A stretch of DNA of 64,000 nucleotides from Vibrio hepatarius (GTDB taxonomy: Bacteria > Pseudomonadota > Gammaproteobacteria > Enterobacterales > Vibrionaceae). Position 1 is the stretch's first letter. Every line of letters begins with the position of its first letter. The stretch is taken from assembly GCF_001274785.1 (NCBI RefSeq), contig NZ_LHPI01000016.1, forward strand, positions 124,001 to 188,000. Reading direction: 5' to 3'. Positions 19,662 to 27,920 of the stretch are shown here, one piece after another. The translations under genes and the position numbers were made by a program. The notes under the pieces were generated by a model that had not been told where the DNA came from, made no database searches, and worked only from the letters and a program-made list of their open reading frames with translations.

Positions 19662-20150
19662 TTACGCGACGCCTAAACGCGCTCGAACAACACGTTCACA
19701 AGCGTCAATGTTGTTGGTGTCTTTTGGTATCACCAACACGGTGTCGTTACCACCGACCGTTCCCAAGATCTCGGTGTGCGGGTCGATATCGACTAGGCGA
19801 GCGACAAGTTGCGCACTGCCGGGGTGCGTTTTTACCACCACCATCGATTGGTTGTGGGTAATGAATTCAATCTGCGATGAAATCGAAGATTCAACGCGTA
19901 CCGGTGCGGTTTCTACGGTAATGCAGTACACCTTTTTACCACACGCGTTCTGCACTTTGACGACACCGAGTTGAGAAAGCAGACGAGAAACCGTGGATTG
20001 GCTAATGCCTTCAAAGCCGATATTAACCAGCGCTTCGCGAAGGTCATTTTGCGTCGCAAAACTTTGCTGTTGAAGCAGGCGTTTGCAGGCAGCGGTAAGC
20101 GTTTTATCTTCTGAGTAATCTACTGTAATAGGGTTTAGAGTTTCACTCAT
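19662..20150 (-). CDS. argR: Divergent ArgR-family arginine regulator
   Basis: Arginine-responsive hexameric repressor/activator family, 162 residues. The N-terminal winged helix includes SQSTVSRLLSQLGVVKV (recognition helix), and the C-terminal ligand domain has HPGSAQLVARLVD and LGTVGGNDTVLVIP. Compared with E. coli ArgR, the first Asp of the GDDT arginine-contact motif is Asn (N135) here. The sequence is clearly further from E. coli ArgR than I would expect of the standard vibrio copy, which normally sits beside mdh. I infer this is a paralog tied to the neighbouring arginine deiminase/pyrBI cluster. A good AAGGAGTT site precedes ATG 20150. Confidence 0.9.
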   Translation of the reverse strand: MSETLNPITVDYSEDKTLTAACKRLLQQQSFATQNDLREALVNIGFEGISQSTVSRLLSQLGVVKVQNACGKKVYCITVETAPVRVESSISSQIEFITHNQSMVVVKTHPGSAQLVARLVDIDPHTEILGTVGGNDTVLVIPKDTNNIDACERVVRARLGVA

Positions 20151-20473
20151 GGGAACTCCTTAACGTGACGTACGAATAAACCGTCCATGTAAACTAAGGC
20201 ACTTTTTTCTCCTTGCTGTGCCCCTCGGCCAATCTCTAAGAAAATTGGTTTGTTGCTTGAGCAATCACTTCTTTGGCGATCTTATATTTATTGTGAGAAA
20301 TGAGTTTACCACCAAACAAAGTGTGGCTTTGTGAATGGGATCGCCAAACAAAAATAATGCATAAAGCGGGGATTTGAAGGAATATTCTGATAGAAAGTGG
20401 ATATTTATTCCGTGTAAGGAATAAATATCCAGTACGATTTACGCTATCGACGTCAAGGGATTGAAGCGATTGG
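20151..20473 (-). promoter_or_regulatory. Upstream region of the argR-family gene, with long hairpin
   Basis: This 323-base gap follows pyrI and precedes argR. Its main feature is a perfect inverted repeat, GGATATTTATTCC (20399-20411) and GGAATAAATATCC (20418-20430), with a 6-base spacer GTGTAA. No T-run follows on either strand, so it is not a standard terminator for pyrBI. I find no convincing ARG box (TGAATWWWWATTCA) and no promoter I would defend. Confidence 0.6.
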
Positions 20474-20938
20474 TTAACGAGCTTCTGTCATGATTTCGCG
20501 TGAGAATACTTTTTCACAGTAGTGGCACTTCAGATGCACATTGTCCTGTTTTTGTTGAACTTTAAATTTACTTTCAACAGGTTCACCGTGCGAAATACAG
20601 TTGCTGTTTGGACACTCAAATACGCTTTCAATGTGCTCTGGAAGAGCCAGGTTTAGCTTGTTGACGACCTTGTATTCTTCGATCTGGTTGACTGTTGCTT
20701 TTGGTGCATAAAGTGCCAGTTGGTTCGCCTGCTCTTTAGTGAGATAAACGTTCTCAATTTTGATCAGATCTTTTGCGCCTAGCGCTGAAGAAGGTAGGTT
20801 AAGACCGATTGTGATGCGCTCATTAGTTTTGTGCATCTTGAACAGTTTTAGAATTTTGATCCCGATGTTAGCAGGGATGTGGTCGATCACTGAACCGTTG
20901 CGAATCGCTTCTACTTGTAGTTGAGTTTCTTTCACCAT
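20474..20938 (-). CDS. pyrI: Aspartate carbamoyltransferase regulatory chain PyrI
   Basis: Regulatory subunit of aspartate transcarbamoylase; binds CTP/ATP at the N-terminal domain and holds zinc at the C-terminal domain. 154 residues, usual length. N-terminal [22 protein letters not shown] is the nucleotide-site region, and the four zinc cysteines are in CPNSNC and CHYC. It starts 17 bp after the pyrB stop, forming pyrBI, with PyrB made from the same attenuated transcript. Confidence 0.97.
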   Translation of the reverse strand: MVKETQLQVEAIRNGSVIDHIPANIGIKILKLFKMHKTNERITIGLNLPSSALGAKDLIKIENVYLTKEQANQLALYAPKATVNQIEEYKVVNKLNLALPEHIESVFECPNSNCISHGEPVESKFKVQQKQDNVHLKCHYCEKVFSREIMTEAR

Positions 20939-20955
20939 GATATCTCTCCTGCTAA

Positions 20956-21885
20956 TTAAATGGTTTCGTTAAGAACTAGAGCCAGTAGCGCTTCGCGAGC
21001 GTAAACGCCGTTTTCTGCCTGCTCAAAGTAGTAAGCGTGTTTGGTCTTATCTACGTCAGTGGTGATTTCATCCACACGTGGTAGTGGGTGTAGCACTTTC
21101 ATGTTGTCGCGTGCTTCTTTTAGGGTTTCAGCGGTGAGGATAAACGCTGATTTGAAGTGCGCATACTCAGACTCGTCAAAGCGCTCTTTCTGTACGCGTG
21201 TCATGTAAAGCACGTCTAGCTCTGGCACCACTTCTTCAATGTTGCTGTGCATGCTGAACTGGATGCCCGCATCTTCAAGCTCTTCACAAATGTAGTCTGG
21301 CATCGCCAACGCTTCCGGTGCGATAAAGAAGAAGCGCACGTTGTTGAACTTCGCTAGTGCTTGAGTCAAAGAGTGAACAGTACGGCCATATTTTAGGTCA
21401 CCGACAAACGCAACGTTGAGGTTGTCTAACGTGCCTTGCGTCTCGTAGATCGAGAACAGGTCAAGCAGAGTCTGCGTTGGGTGTTGGTTTGCACCGTCAC
21501 CACCGTTAACTACAGGTACGCCGTTTGAGAACTCAGACGCTAAACGCGCTGCACCTTCTTGCGGGTGGCGCATCACAAATGCATCAACGTACGATGAAAT
21601 CACTTGTACTGAGTCTGCCAGTGTTTCACCTTTTTTCGCCAGTGACGTGTTACCGCCGTTATCAAAGCCAATCACGGTGCCGCCCAAGCGCTGTACTGCG
21701 GTTTCGAAAGACAAGCGAGTACGAGTGGATGGCTCAAAGAAGCAGCTTGCTACAACCTTGTTTTTTAGCAGTTCAGGATTTGGCTCGGCTTTGAGTCTTG
21801 CCGCGGTATCAACGATAAGCTCTAGCTCTTCACGGCTAAGCTCTGGGATAGAGATAATGTGCTTTTTAAATAACGAATGCGCCAT
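20956..21885 (-). CDS. pyrB: Aspartate carbamoyltransferase catalytic chain PyrB
   Basis: Joins carbamoyl phosphate to aspartate, the first committed step of pyrimidine synthesis. 309 residues. The carbamoyl-phosphate motif [15 protein letters not shown] and the [12 protein letters not shown] motif are present, along with the [10 protein letters not shown] loop near the C-terminus. A GAGGAAAA site precedes ATG 21885. Upstream come an attenuator and the PyrL leader, so expression should rise when UTP is low. Confidence 0.98.
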   Translation of the reverse strand: MAHSLFKKHIISIPELSREELELIVDTAARLKAEPNPELLKNKVVASCFFEPSTRTRLSFETAVQRLGGTVIGFDNGGNTSLAKKGETLADSVQVISSYVDAFVMRHPQEGAARLASEFSNGVPVVNGGDGANQHPTQTLLDLFSIYETQGTLDNLNVAFVGDLKYGRTVHSLTQALAKFNNVRFFFIAPEALAMPDYICEELEDAGIQFSMHSNIEEVVPELDVLYMTRVQKERFDESEYAHFKSAFILTAETLKEARDNMKVLHPLPRVDEITTDVDKTKHAYYFEQAENGVYAREALLALVLNETI

Positions 21886-21917
21886 TGCTGATTTTCCTCG
21901 TCTCGTAAATGACAGAC

Positions 21918-21950
21918 AAAAAAAAGCCCCCTAAAAATAGGAGGCTTCAA
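21918..21950 (-). terminator. pyrBI attenuator
   Basis: On the minus strand AAGCCTCC pairs with GGGGGCTT (one G-U pair), then a run of eight T. It lies 33 bp upstream of pyrB, and its upper arm overlaps the last codons of pyrL, as in the enteric pyrBI attenuator. Confidence 0.92.
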
Positions 21951-22038
21951 ATAGGATCGATGGAGAAAAAGAAACAGCGAACGTCCCTGAACCAGGGTGC
22001 GAAAAATTGTCGCGATACGTTGTAAGTGGCTGTTTCAT
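21931..22038 (-). CDS. pyrL: pyrBI leader peptide PyrL
   Basis: A 35-residue leader ORF, too short for usual gene finders. ATG 22038 has GGAG eight bases upstream; the peptide runs MKQPLTTYRDNF...FEASYF and its TAG stop (21931-21933) lies inside the attenuator loop. Upstream of the attenuator the message has U-rich stretches (GTTTCTTTTTCTCC) and a pause-type hairpin (CCCTG 21985-21989 / CAGGG 21993-21997). This is the arrangement in E. coli, where UTP-dependent polymerase pausing lets the translating ribosome block the attenuator. The peptide sequence itself is not similar to E. coli PyrL. Confidence 0.85.
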   Translation of the reverse strand: MKQPLTTYRDNFSHPGSGTFAVSFSPSILFEASYF

Positions 22039-22066
22039 TTTGTGCTCCGTAGACAAATTGCGGAGG

Positions 22067-22100
22067 ATTATACGTACAAAAAAACGCCTTGCAAGCGTTT
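22067..22100 (-). promoter_or_regulatory. pyrL-pyrBI promoter
   Basis: On the minus strand TTGCAA (22089-22094), 16 bases, TATAAT (22067-22072), a strong sigma-70 pattern about 30 bases before the pyrL start. The -35 lies inside a palindrome AAACGC-cttgcaa-GCGTTT (22082-22100), which could be an operator; it does not match the PurR consensus well. Confidence 0.8.
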
Positions 22101-22226
22101 GTGAAAAGTATCCAGAAATTGGATTTTTATGCGAAGATGGCATCTTTTCGACTCTTGTTCTCAGGTGTTGTGAGAACTTGCTTGGTGGCGTTTTTGTTGC
22201 TGTTTTATTTGTCTTTCGCTGAAAAA

Positions 22227-22282
22227 AAATGCGGGCTTTATTCAGGGTAAATTGAGGGTCTCCCTTCCTGCCGCCCGCATTT
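22227..22282 (-). terminator. Terminator of the argF transcript
   Basis: On the minus strand AAATGCGGGC (22282-22273) pairs perfectly with GCCCGCATTT (22236-22227), then U8. The loop is unusually long (36 bases) and holds a smaller AGGG/CCCT hairpin (22055-type arms at 22255-22258 and 22262-22265). Confidence 0.85.
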
Positions 22283-22420
22283 CCCTGCAGAAATACTCGT
22301 TCTCGATGAAGTTGTAGCTGGATAATTCTGTTTCCTTGACGGGGTATCTATCGGGAAACAACCCCTGCTACAACCTCAATCTCCTGAGTATTCAGGCTGC
22401 TAATATCGGCGTGATATTAG
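22227..22420 (-). ncRNA. Candidate structured RNA in the argF 3' region, with pseudoknot
   Basis: I do not recognise an Rfam family. Helices, all perfect: a hairpin over the argF stop (22400-22407 with 22413-22420); P1 22292-22298 with 22386-22392, extended by CCTG 22284-22287 with CAGG 22393-22396; P2 22311-22318 with 22367-22374; P3 22329-22335 with 22354-22360; P4 22341-22345 with 22361-22365. P3 and P4 interleave and abut, which makes an H-type pseudoknot closed by P2. A U8 terminator follows, so the minus strand is the likely transcript. It could be a 3'-UTR small RNA, a stability element or a regulatory switch between argF and pyrBI. Confidence 0.55.
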
Positions 22421-23427
22421 TCGCCTAGTGTTGCTACCATGATAGCTTTGATAGTGTGCATGCGGTTTTCCGCTTCGTCGAAGACGATAGAGTGTTTAGA
22501 CTCAACCACTTCGTCTGTTACTTCCACACCATCTTTTAGCTGAGGGTATTCTTGAGCAAGCTCTTTACCAACTGTTGTGTCTTCACCGTGGAATGCTGGT
22601 AGGCAGTGCATGAATTTCACATGTGGGTTGCCTGTTGCTTTTAGCATCTCCATGTTCACTTGGTAAGGCATCATTAGGTTGATACGCTCAGCCCAAGCTT
22701 CTTTCGCTTCGCCCATTGATACCCATACGTCAGTGTATAGGAAGTCACAACCTTGAACGCCTTCTTGAACGTCTTCAGTCAGTGTGATTTTCGCGCCAGT
22801 TTCTTCTGCGATTTCACGACATTGTGCCACTAGTGCTTCTTCTGGCCAGTACGCTTTAGGTGCTACTAGACGGATGTCCATGCCCATTTTCGCTGCGCCA
22901 ACCATTAGAGAGTTACCCATGTTGTTGCGAGCGTCGCCTAGGTAAGCAAACTTGATTTCGTGTAGTTGTTTGCCACGGCCGTGTTCTAGCATAGTTAGGA
23001 AGTCAGCTAGAATTTGAGTTGGGTGGAATTCATCTGTTAGACCGTTCCATACTGGCACACCAGCGTAAGCGCCTAGCTCTTCTACGATCTCTTGACCGAA
23101 ACCACGGTATTCGATGCCATCGTACATACGGCCAAGAACGCGCGCTGTATCTTTCATTGATTCTTTGTGACCGATTTGAGAACCAGATGGGCCTAAGTAA
23201 GAAACTTGTGCGCCTTGGTCAAACGCCGCAACTTCAAATGCACAACGTGTACGAGTTGATGTTTTCTCGAAAATTAGCGCAATGTTTTTGCCTTTTAGAC
23301 GAGGTTGCTCATAGCCGTTGTATTTTGCTTTTTTAAGCTCCGCAGAAAGGTCTAGCAGGTGCTGAATTTCACGTGGAGTAAAGTCTAGTAGTTTTAGGAA
23401 GTTACGGTTACGTAGATTGAAAGCCAT
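22417..23427 (-). CDS. argF: Ornithine carbamoyltransferase (ArgF/ArcB)
   Basis: Interconverts ornithine plus carbamoyl phosphate and citrulline. 336 residues. Motifs: [15 protein letters not shown] (carbamoyl phosphate, STRT at 57-60), [19 protein letters not shown], and MHCLPAFHG with the catalytic cysteine. It is downstream of arcA and arcC on the same strand, with gaps of 59 and 132 bp, so in this setting it probably works in the breakdown direction (citrulline to ornithine and carbamoyl phosphate), that is as ArcB; the local sequence also resembles catabolic ArcB more than E. coli ArgF. Databases usually name it argF. A biosynthetic role is not excluded. Confidence 0.95.
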   Translation of the reverse strand: MAFNLRNRNFLKLLDFTPREIQHLLDLSAELKKAKYNGYEQPRLKGKNIALIFEKTSTRTRCAFEVAAFDQGAQVSYLGPSGSQIGHKESMKDTARVLGRMYDGIEYRGFGQEIVEELGAYAGVPVWNGLTDEFHPTQILADFLTMLEHGRGKQLHEIKFAYLGDARNNMGNSLMVGAAKMGMDIRLVAPKAYWPEEALVAQCREIAEETGAKITLTEDVQEGVQGCDFLYTDVWVSMGEAKEAWAERINLMMPYQVNMEMLKATGNPHVKFMHCLPAFHGEDTTVGKELAQEYPQLKDGVEVTDEVVESKHSIVFDEAENRMHTIKAIMVATLGD

Positions 23428-23559
23428 GATGTTTTCCTTCTTGTGTTTAGCGCTTTCCCATTTATGCAGGGTAAAGAAGTAAGAAAGCGCATAAAAATTG
23501 ACAGTTAATTCAGTTGTTTTTTTACTCGGTCATCCGTTTTGGCAGTGGATGAGAGAGGG

Positions 23560-24471
23560 TTAACCTTTAGTGATGTTGGTGCCCGCTGTGCCTTGCAGAA
23601 TGCGTAGGCCATCTTCTAGTGCACCAATGCCGACCACTTTGCCGCCTTGCTTGATAAATTCGCACGACGCTTCAATTTTTGGTCCCATTGAGCCAGCATC
23701 AAATTGGTATTGAGCCAGTTCTGTTGGGGTAGTGCTGCGCAGAGCGTGTTGTGTTGGTTTGCCCCAGTCTAGGTAAACCGCGTCTGCGTCAGTCAGGATC
23801 AGTAGCGCATCTGCGTCGAGTTGTTTCGCCAGGAACGCAGCTGACATGTCTTTGTCGATTACCGCTTCTACGCCAACCAGTTTGCCGTTTTCACGTTTCA
23901 CTGGGATACCGCCGCCACCGGTACAGATCACTAGGTGACCTTCATCGATGAGCTTAGTAATCGCGTCGTTTTCGATGATGCCAGTTGGTTGTGGGCTAGG
24001 AACAACACGACGGAAGTGTTTGCCGTCTGGTTTGATGATCCAGTTGTACTTCTCAGCCATTTCACGCGCTTCAGCTTCTTCGTAGATCGGGCCAATTGGC
24101 TTAGTTGGATCTGCGAACGCTGGGTCATTTGGGTCAACGGTCATTTGCGTTAACATGCAAGTCACGTTGATGTCTGGCAGTTGGTTTTTGAATTCTTGCA
24201 TCAGCATGTAGCCGATCATGCCTTGAGTTTCGCTGCCCAATACATCCAATGGGTATGGTGCAACTTTTTTGTATTCCAGGCCTTGAAGGGCTAGAAGACC
24301 GACTTGTGGACCGTTTCCGTGAACCAGTACCACGTTGTATTCTTTAGCGATTTCAGAAATCGTTTTGACAGCAATTTCAATGTTGTGGCGCTGAACGTCT
24401 GCCTCTAAAGGCTCACCGCGACGAAGTAGGGCGTTACCGCCAAGTGCTACAACTACAGTTTGTTTGCTCAT
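23560..24471 (-). CDS. arcC: Carbamate kinase ArcC
   Basis: Last step of the arginine deiminase pathway: carbamoyl phosphate plus ADP gives ATP, CO2 and ammonia. 303 residues of the amino-acid-kinase fold, with VVALGGNALLRRGE at the start, VHGNGPQVGLL and VICTGGGGIPV. It lies between arcA and the OTC gene; the enzyme shares carbamoyl phosphate with OTC and, potentially, with PyrB encoded next to it. No internal promoter is obvious in the 59-bp gap from arcA. Confidence 0.97.
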   Translation of the reverse strand: MSKQTVVVALGGNALLRRGEPLEADVQRHNIEIAVKTISEIAKEYNVVLVHGNGPQVGLLALQGLEYKKVAPYPLDVLGSETQGMIGYMLMQEFKNQLPDINVTCMLTQMTVDPNDPAFADPTKPIGPIYEEAEAREMAEKYNWIIKPDGKHFRRVVPSPQPTGIIENDAITKLIDEGHLVICTGGGGIPVKRENGKLVGVEAVIDKDMSAAFLAKQLDADALLILTDADAVYLDWGKPTQHALRSTTPTELAQYQFDAGSMGPKIEASCEFIKQGGKVVGIGALEDGLRILQGTAGTNITKG

Positions 24472-24530
24472 TGTTTTATCTCTCTGCAGGGGGCAGAAGC
24501 GCAGTGCACTTCTGCCTTTATCATCACGAC

Positions 24531-25754
24531 TTAGATGCCATCACGCTCGATTGGGCAGCTCATGCAGCGAGCACCGCCACGACCACGACCTAGTTCGTCA
24601 CCTGGGATTGGTAGAACTGTGATGCCTGCTTTGTCGTATTTCTCGTTGGTGTAAGTGTTGCCTTCGTAGCCGATAACTACGCCAGGTTTCACAGTTAGAA
24701 CGTTGTTCGCGTCGTTCCACTGTTCACGTTCAGCGTGGAAGCTGTCACCACCTGTAGTGATTAGGTTTAGCTTGTCTACACCTAGTGCTTTCTCGATAGC
24801 GTGTACGAAGTAACCTTCTTCTTTCACGTTCACTGCGCCAGACTCATCGCCAGTTAGGCTCCAGCATTTCACGTCTTTGCGAACCACTTCTGGGTATACA
24901 GAGAAAGTGTCTTCACGCATGTGAGTCATTACTGTATCCAAGTGCATGCAAGAGCGGTGTTTAGGTAGCTCCATTGCGATAACTTGTTTCGCTTGACCGT
25001 GTTTGAATAGGTTAGACGCCAGGTGTTCAACACCTTGAGCCGTTGTACGCTCAGACATACCGATAAGAACTGCGCCTTTACCGATAACCAGTACGTCGCC
25101 GCCTTCGATAGTTGAGTTGTCGTAGTTAATGCTTTCTTCGTCGCCGAAGTACTTGATGAAGTCTTGGCCTGCGAAGGTTGGGTGCCAACGGTAGATAGCA
25201 CGAACATGGTTAGTTTCACGTTGACGAGCTGGTTTAGCCATTGGGTTGATAGAAACACCGCCGTAAACCCAGCAAGATGTATCACGAGTAAATAGATGGT
25301 TTGGTAGTGGCTCGATGATGAAGTCAGCAGGAGAGTGCATGCCTTGCATCATAGAAGACGATTTCATTGGCATTTCGCCGTAAGCCAAACCACCAGTTAG
25401 GATTTTCGCTAACTCTAGGTTAGGTAGGTCACTTAGGTAGCAGCGAACGTCATTCGCGAAAGTTTTGCCTAGACGGTAATCAGAAACCTGACGGCTTAGT
25501 AGCCAATCTTTTGCTTCAGGAACCGCTAGTGTGTCAGCCAATAGGTCAGTCAGTAGCAACACTTCAACGCCTTGGTCACGTAGAGTTTGCGTGAACACGT
25601 CGTGTTCTTTACCCGCACGTTCTACAGCAAGTACATCATCAAATAGCAAGTCATGGCAGTTAGATGGTGTTAAGTGAGTGAGAGCGCGTCTTGGACGATG
25701 AACTAGCACGCGACGTAATTGACCGATTTCAGAACCTACATATAACTTACTCAT
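24531..25754 (-). CDS. arcA: Arginine deiminase ArcA
   Basis: Hydrolyses arginine to citrulline and ammonia, the first step of the deiminase pathway for ATP and acid resistance without oxygen. 407 residues of the guanidino-modifying superfamily. [21 protein letters not shown] and the C-terminal [12 protein letters not shown] are present; the catalytic cysteine is C397. The name is shared with the unrelated ArcA response regulator; this is the enzyme. It is the promoter-proximal gene of arcA-arcC-argF. An AAGAGAG site precedes ATG 25754. Confidence 0.98.
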   Translation of the reverse strand: MSKLYVGSEIGQLRRVLVHRPRRALTHLTPSNCHDLLFDDVLAVERAGKEHDVFTQTLRDQGVEVLLLTDLLADTLAVPEAKDWLLSRQVSDYRLGKTFANDVRCYLSDLPNLELAKILTGGLAYGEMPMKSSSMMQGMHSPADFIIEPLPNHLFTRDTSCWVYGGVSINPMAKPARQRETNHVRAIYRWHPTFAGQDFIKYFGDEESINYDNSTIEGGDVLVIGKGAVLIGMSERTTAQGVEHLASNLFKHGQAKQVIAMELPKHRSCMHLDTVMTHMREDTFSVYPEVVRKDVKCWSLTGDESGAVNVKEEGYFVHAIEKALGVDKLNLITTGGDSFHAEREQWNDANNVLTVKPGVVIGYEGNTYTNEKYDKAGITVLPIPGDELGRGRGGARCMSCPIERDGI

Positions 25755-26423
25755 GATCGTATCTCTCTTATATTTTTATTTAGTCTTAATATAAAACTAA
25801 TAATTAATTTCGTAAGGGAAGAGGTGTGAATTTAAATATTCACTTCTTTGCTCTGGAATTAAATATACGCCTCTCTGAATAGGAAACTTAGAGGTCAATC
25901 ACAGTTCATTTTTTATGCCTCAGCCCAGTGTTTTCAAGGGTTTTAACAATATCTATGCACTTGTTATTTGCTTGTGAACACCCTAATTAGGTACTTGTTT
26001 GGGAAGTTTATGCACAATTTATTCGTATGCATCAGATATCTGGATTTTTATGGAAAATGTATTCAATAAAAAAGAGGTGATAAAAAAGTGAATTAAATTA
26101 ATTTATGCATTCAAACTTTCTAGATAATTGCTTTTTAGCGCTAATTTAATGCTCTGATAACAAAACTTTTGATAATAAATTTAATCTTGCTCACATTTTT
26201 GAACTGGTACTTTTAATTTATTTAATCGAATCAAGGTCACTATTTCTTCCTTGATTAAAAATATCGACCATTTAGAACACCTTATGTAATAAAAAATAAT
26301 TAAATGGCATGATTTGATGTGTGTGCCGAACGCTATTTTTTATCAATACATGATTATTTTATTTGGCGCGTTCCAGCTGCGTCTAAAGGACGAAGGGAGA
26401 AAAGGGAGGGTTGATCGACAGGC
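25755..26423 (-). promoter_or_regulatory. Long AT-rich control region upstream of arcA
   Basis: About 670 bases with no credible ORF, very AT-rich. Two weak ARG-box-like sites: GGAAAATGTATTCA (26052-26065, 11 of 14 against TGAATWWWWATTCA) and TGAATTAAATTAAT (26089-26102, 10 of 14). TATGCA occurs repeatedly nearby. An arc operon would be expected to carry ArgR and FNR-type sites, but no clear TTGAT-N4-ATCAA is seen here. Length suggests a complex promoter with multiple binding sites. Confidence 0.45.
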
Positions 26424-26452
26424 AATAAAAAAGCCGCACAAGGCGGCTTTTG
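26424..26452 (-). terminator. Terminator after the YfcC-type carrier
   Basis: On the minus strand AAGCCGC pairs with GCGGCTT, then TTTTTTATT. It separates the carrier gene from the arcA control region. Confidence 0.92.
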
Positions 26453-26471
26453 GAACGTATGGGGGCTAGGG

Positions 26472-27920
26472 TTAGATAAGCGCACCCACACTTAGAACAA
26501 CAATGCAGAACAGGGTAAGGATCGCGAGCAGTGGAGCTACCCATTTCACGTAACGAACGTACGGTACGCGTGCGATTGCCAGACCACCCATCACCACCGC
26601 AGAGGTTGGTGTCACTAGGTTGACTAAGCCAGAAGCCGATTGGTATGCAGTCACTACTAGGTCACGGCCTACGCCTGCAAAGTCAGCCAATGGCGCCATG
26701 ATAGGCATGGTCAGTACCGCTAGGCCTGAGCTTGAAGGCACTAGGAACGAAAGCAGTACTTCCAGGAAGAACATCACGTTGATGAACACCACAGACGATA
26801 GACCGGTAACCATTTGCTCTGCAGAGTACAAGATGGTGTCAGTGATCATGCCGCGGTCCATGACCACAACGATACCACGGGCGATACCGATAATGAGCGC
26901 TACGCCAAGTAGGTCACGGGCACCGTCGATAAAGCTCGAAGTGAATTCTTCTTCGCTCATACGAGCCACAATACCGATGATGATGGTTGACGCTAGGAAC
27001 ATTGCTGAGATCTCAGCCATCCACCAACCTGCAACCGATACACCGTAAATCATGACAGCGAAAGACGCACCGAAGATAGAAAGAATCAACTTGCGAGTGC
27101 CGGTGAACTCTAGGCTTTCACCTGATTGGTTACCCAAGAAATGCGCTTTGTTTTCTTCGTATTTGTCGTAAACGATAGATTTAGTTTGGTCTTGGCGAAC
27201 CATGCGCGCATAACGCATCACGTAAGCCACACAGATAACCCAACCGATAAGCAGTGCGACAACACGTAGGATGATGCCGTCTGTGAATGGGATGCCCGCT
27301 GCGTTTGCCGCGATTACGGTTGCAAATGGGTTGATGGTCGAACCTAGCGTACCGATACCCGCGCCCAATAGTACGGTTGCCGCTGCAACGAGAGGGTCAA
27401 AGCGCGCTGCCATCATTACAGGGACGAGTAGGGTGTAGAATGGTAGCGATTCTTCCGCCATGCCGTAAACCGTACCGCCTGCAGCAAAGAGCGCCATCAG
27501 TATCGGTATCATCATTTCTTCACGGCCTTCCAAGCGATGAGTGACTCGCTCGATACCCGCGTCGATTGCGCCTGTCTTAGTCACTAGGCCAAGGAAACCA
27601 CCGATAACAAGGATAAACAAAGAAACGTCGATAGCGGCTGCTTCGTAGCTATTGTGGTCGTAGAAACCGTCAATAGGCGCGAGCAGAACGTCAACCACGC
27701 CTTGTGGGTTGCCATCTACAGCTTTGTAGGTGCCAGTTACAGGAACTTCACGACCCAAATCTTCGTTCATCGCACGGTCGTATTGACCAGCTGGAACAAT
27801 CCAAGTCAGTAGCGCAACCAGCGCGATAAGAATAAACAAAATGGTATAGGCAGAAGGGAACTTAAAGTTGGCAAGGAAGCCGCCTTTTTTCTCTTCGGTA
27901 GGTACAGTTTGCGTTGTCAT
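26472..27920 (-). CDS. YfcC/DcuC-type carrier, putative arginine-ornithine antiporter
   Basis: Inner-membrane carrier, 482 residues and about 12 hydrophobic segments, of the YfcC (C4-dicarboxylate anaerobic carrier-like) family: FPSAYTILFILIALVALLTWIVPAGQY, then GMAEESLPFYTLLVPVMMAARFD and LVPSSSGLAVLTMPIMAPLAD. Members of this family near arc genes are thought to exchange arginine for ornithine (ArcD role). It is next to arcA but separated by a terminator and a 0.7-kb promoter region, so it has its own control. AAGGAG precedes ATG 27920. Dicarboxylate or basic peptide transport remains possible. Confidence 0.87.
   Translation of the reverse strand: MTTQTVPTEEKKGGFLANFKFPSAYTILFILIALVALLTWIVPAGQYDRAMNEDLGREVPVTGTYKAVDGNPQGVVDVLLAPIDGFYDHNSYEAAAIDVSLFILVIGGFLGLVTKTGAIDAGIERVTHRLEGREEMMIPILMALFAAGGTVYGMAEESLPFYTLLVPVMMAARFDPLVAAATVLLGAGIGTLGSTINPFATVIAANAAGIPFTDGIILRVVALLIGWVICVAYVMRYARMVRQDQTKSIVYDKYEENKAHFLGNQSGESLEFTGTRKLILSIFGASFAVMIYGVSVAGWWMAEISAMFLASTIIIGIVARMSEEEFTSSFIDGARDLLGVALIIGIARGIVVVMDRGMITDTILYSAEQMVTGLSSVVFINVMFFLEVLLSFLVPSSSGLAVLTMPIMAPLADFAGVGRDLVVTAYQSASGLVNLVTPTSAVVMGGLAIARVPYVRYVKWVAPLLAILTLFCIVVLSVGALI

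Noticed and set aside
25920..26110. Array of ARG boxes before arcA
   Set aside because: Only partial matches (10-11 of 14) in very AT-rich DNA, where such matches are common; kept only as weak notes.
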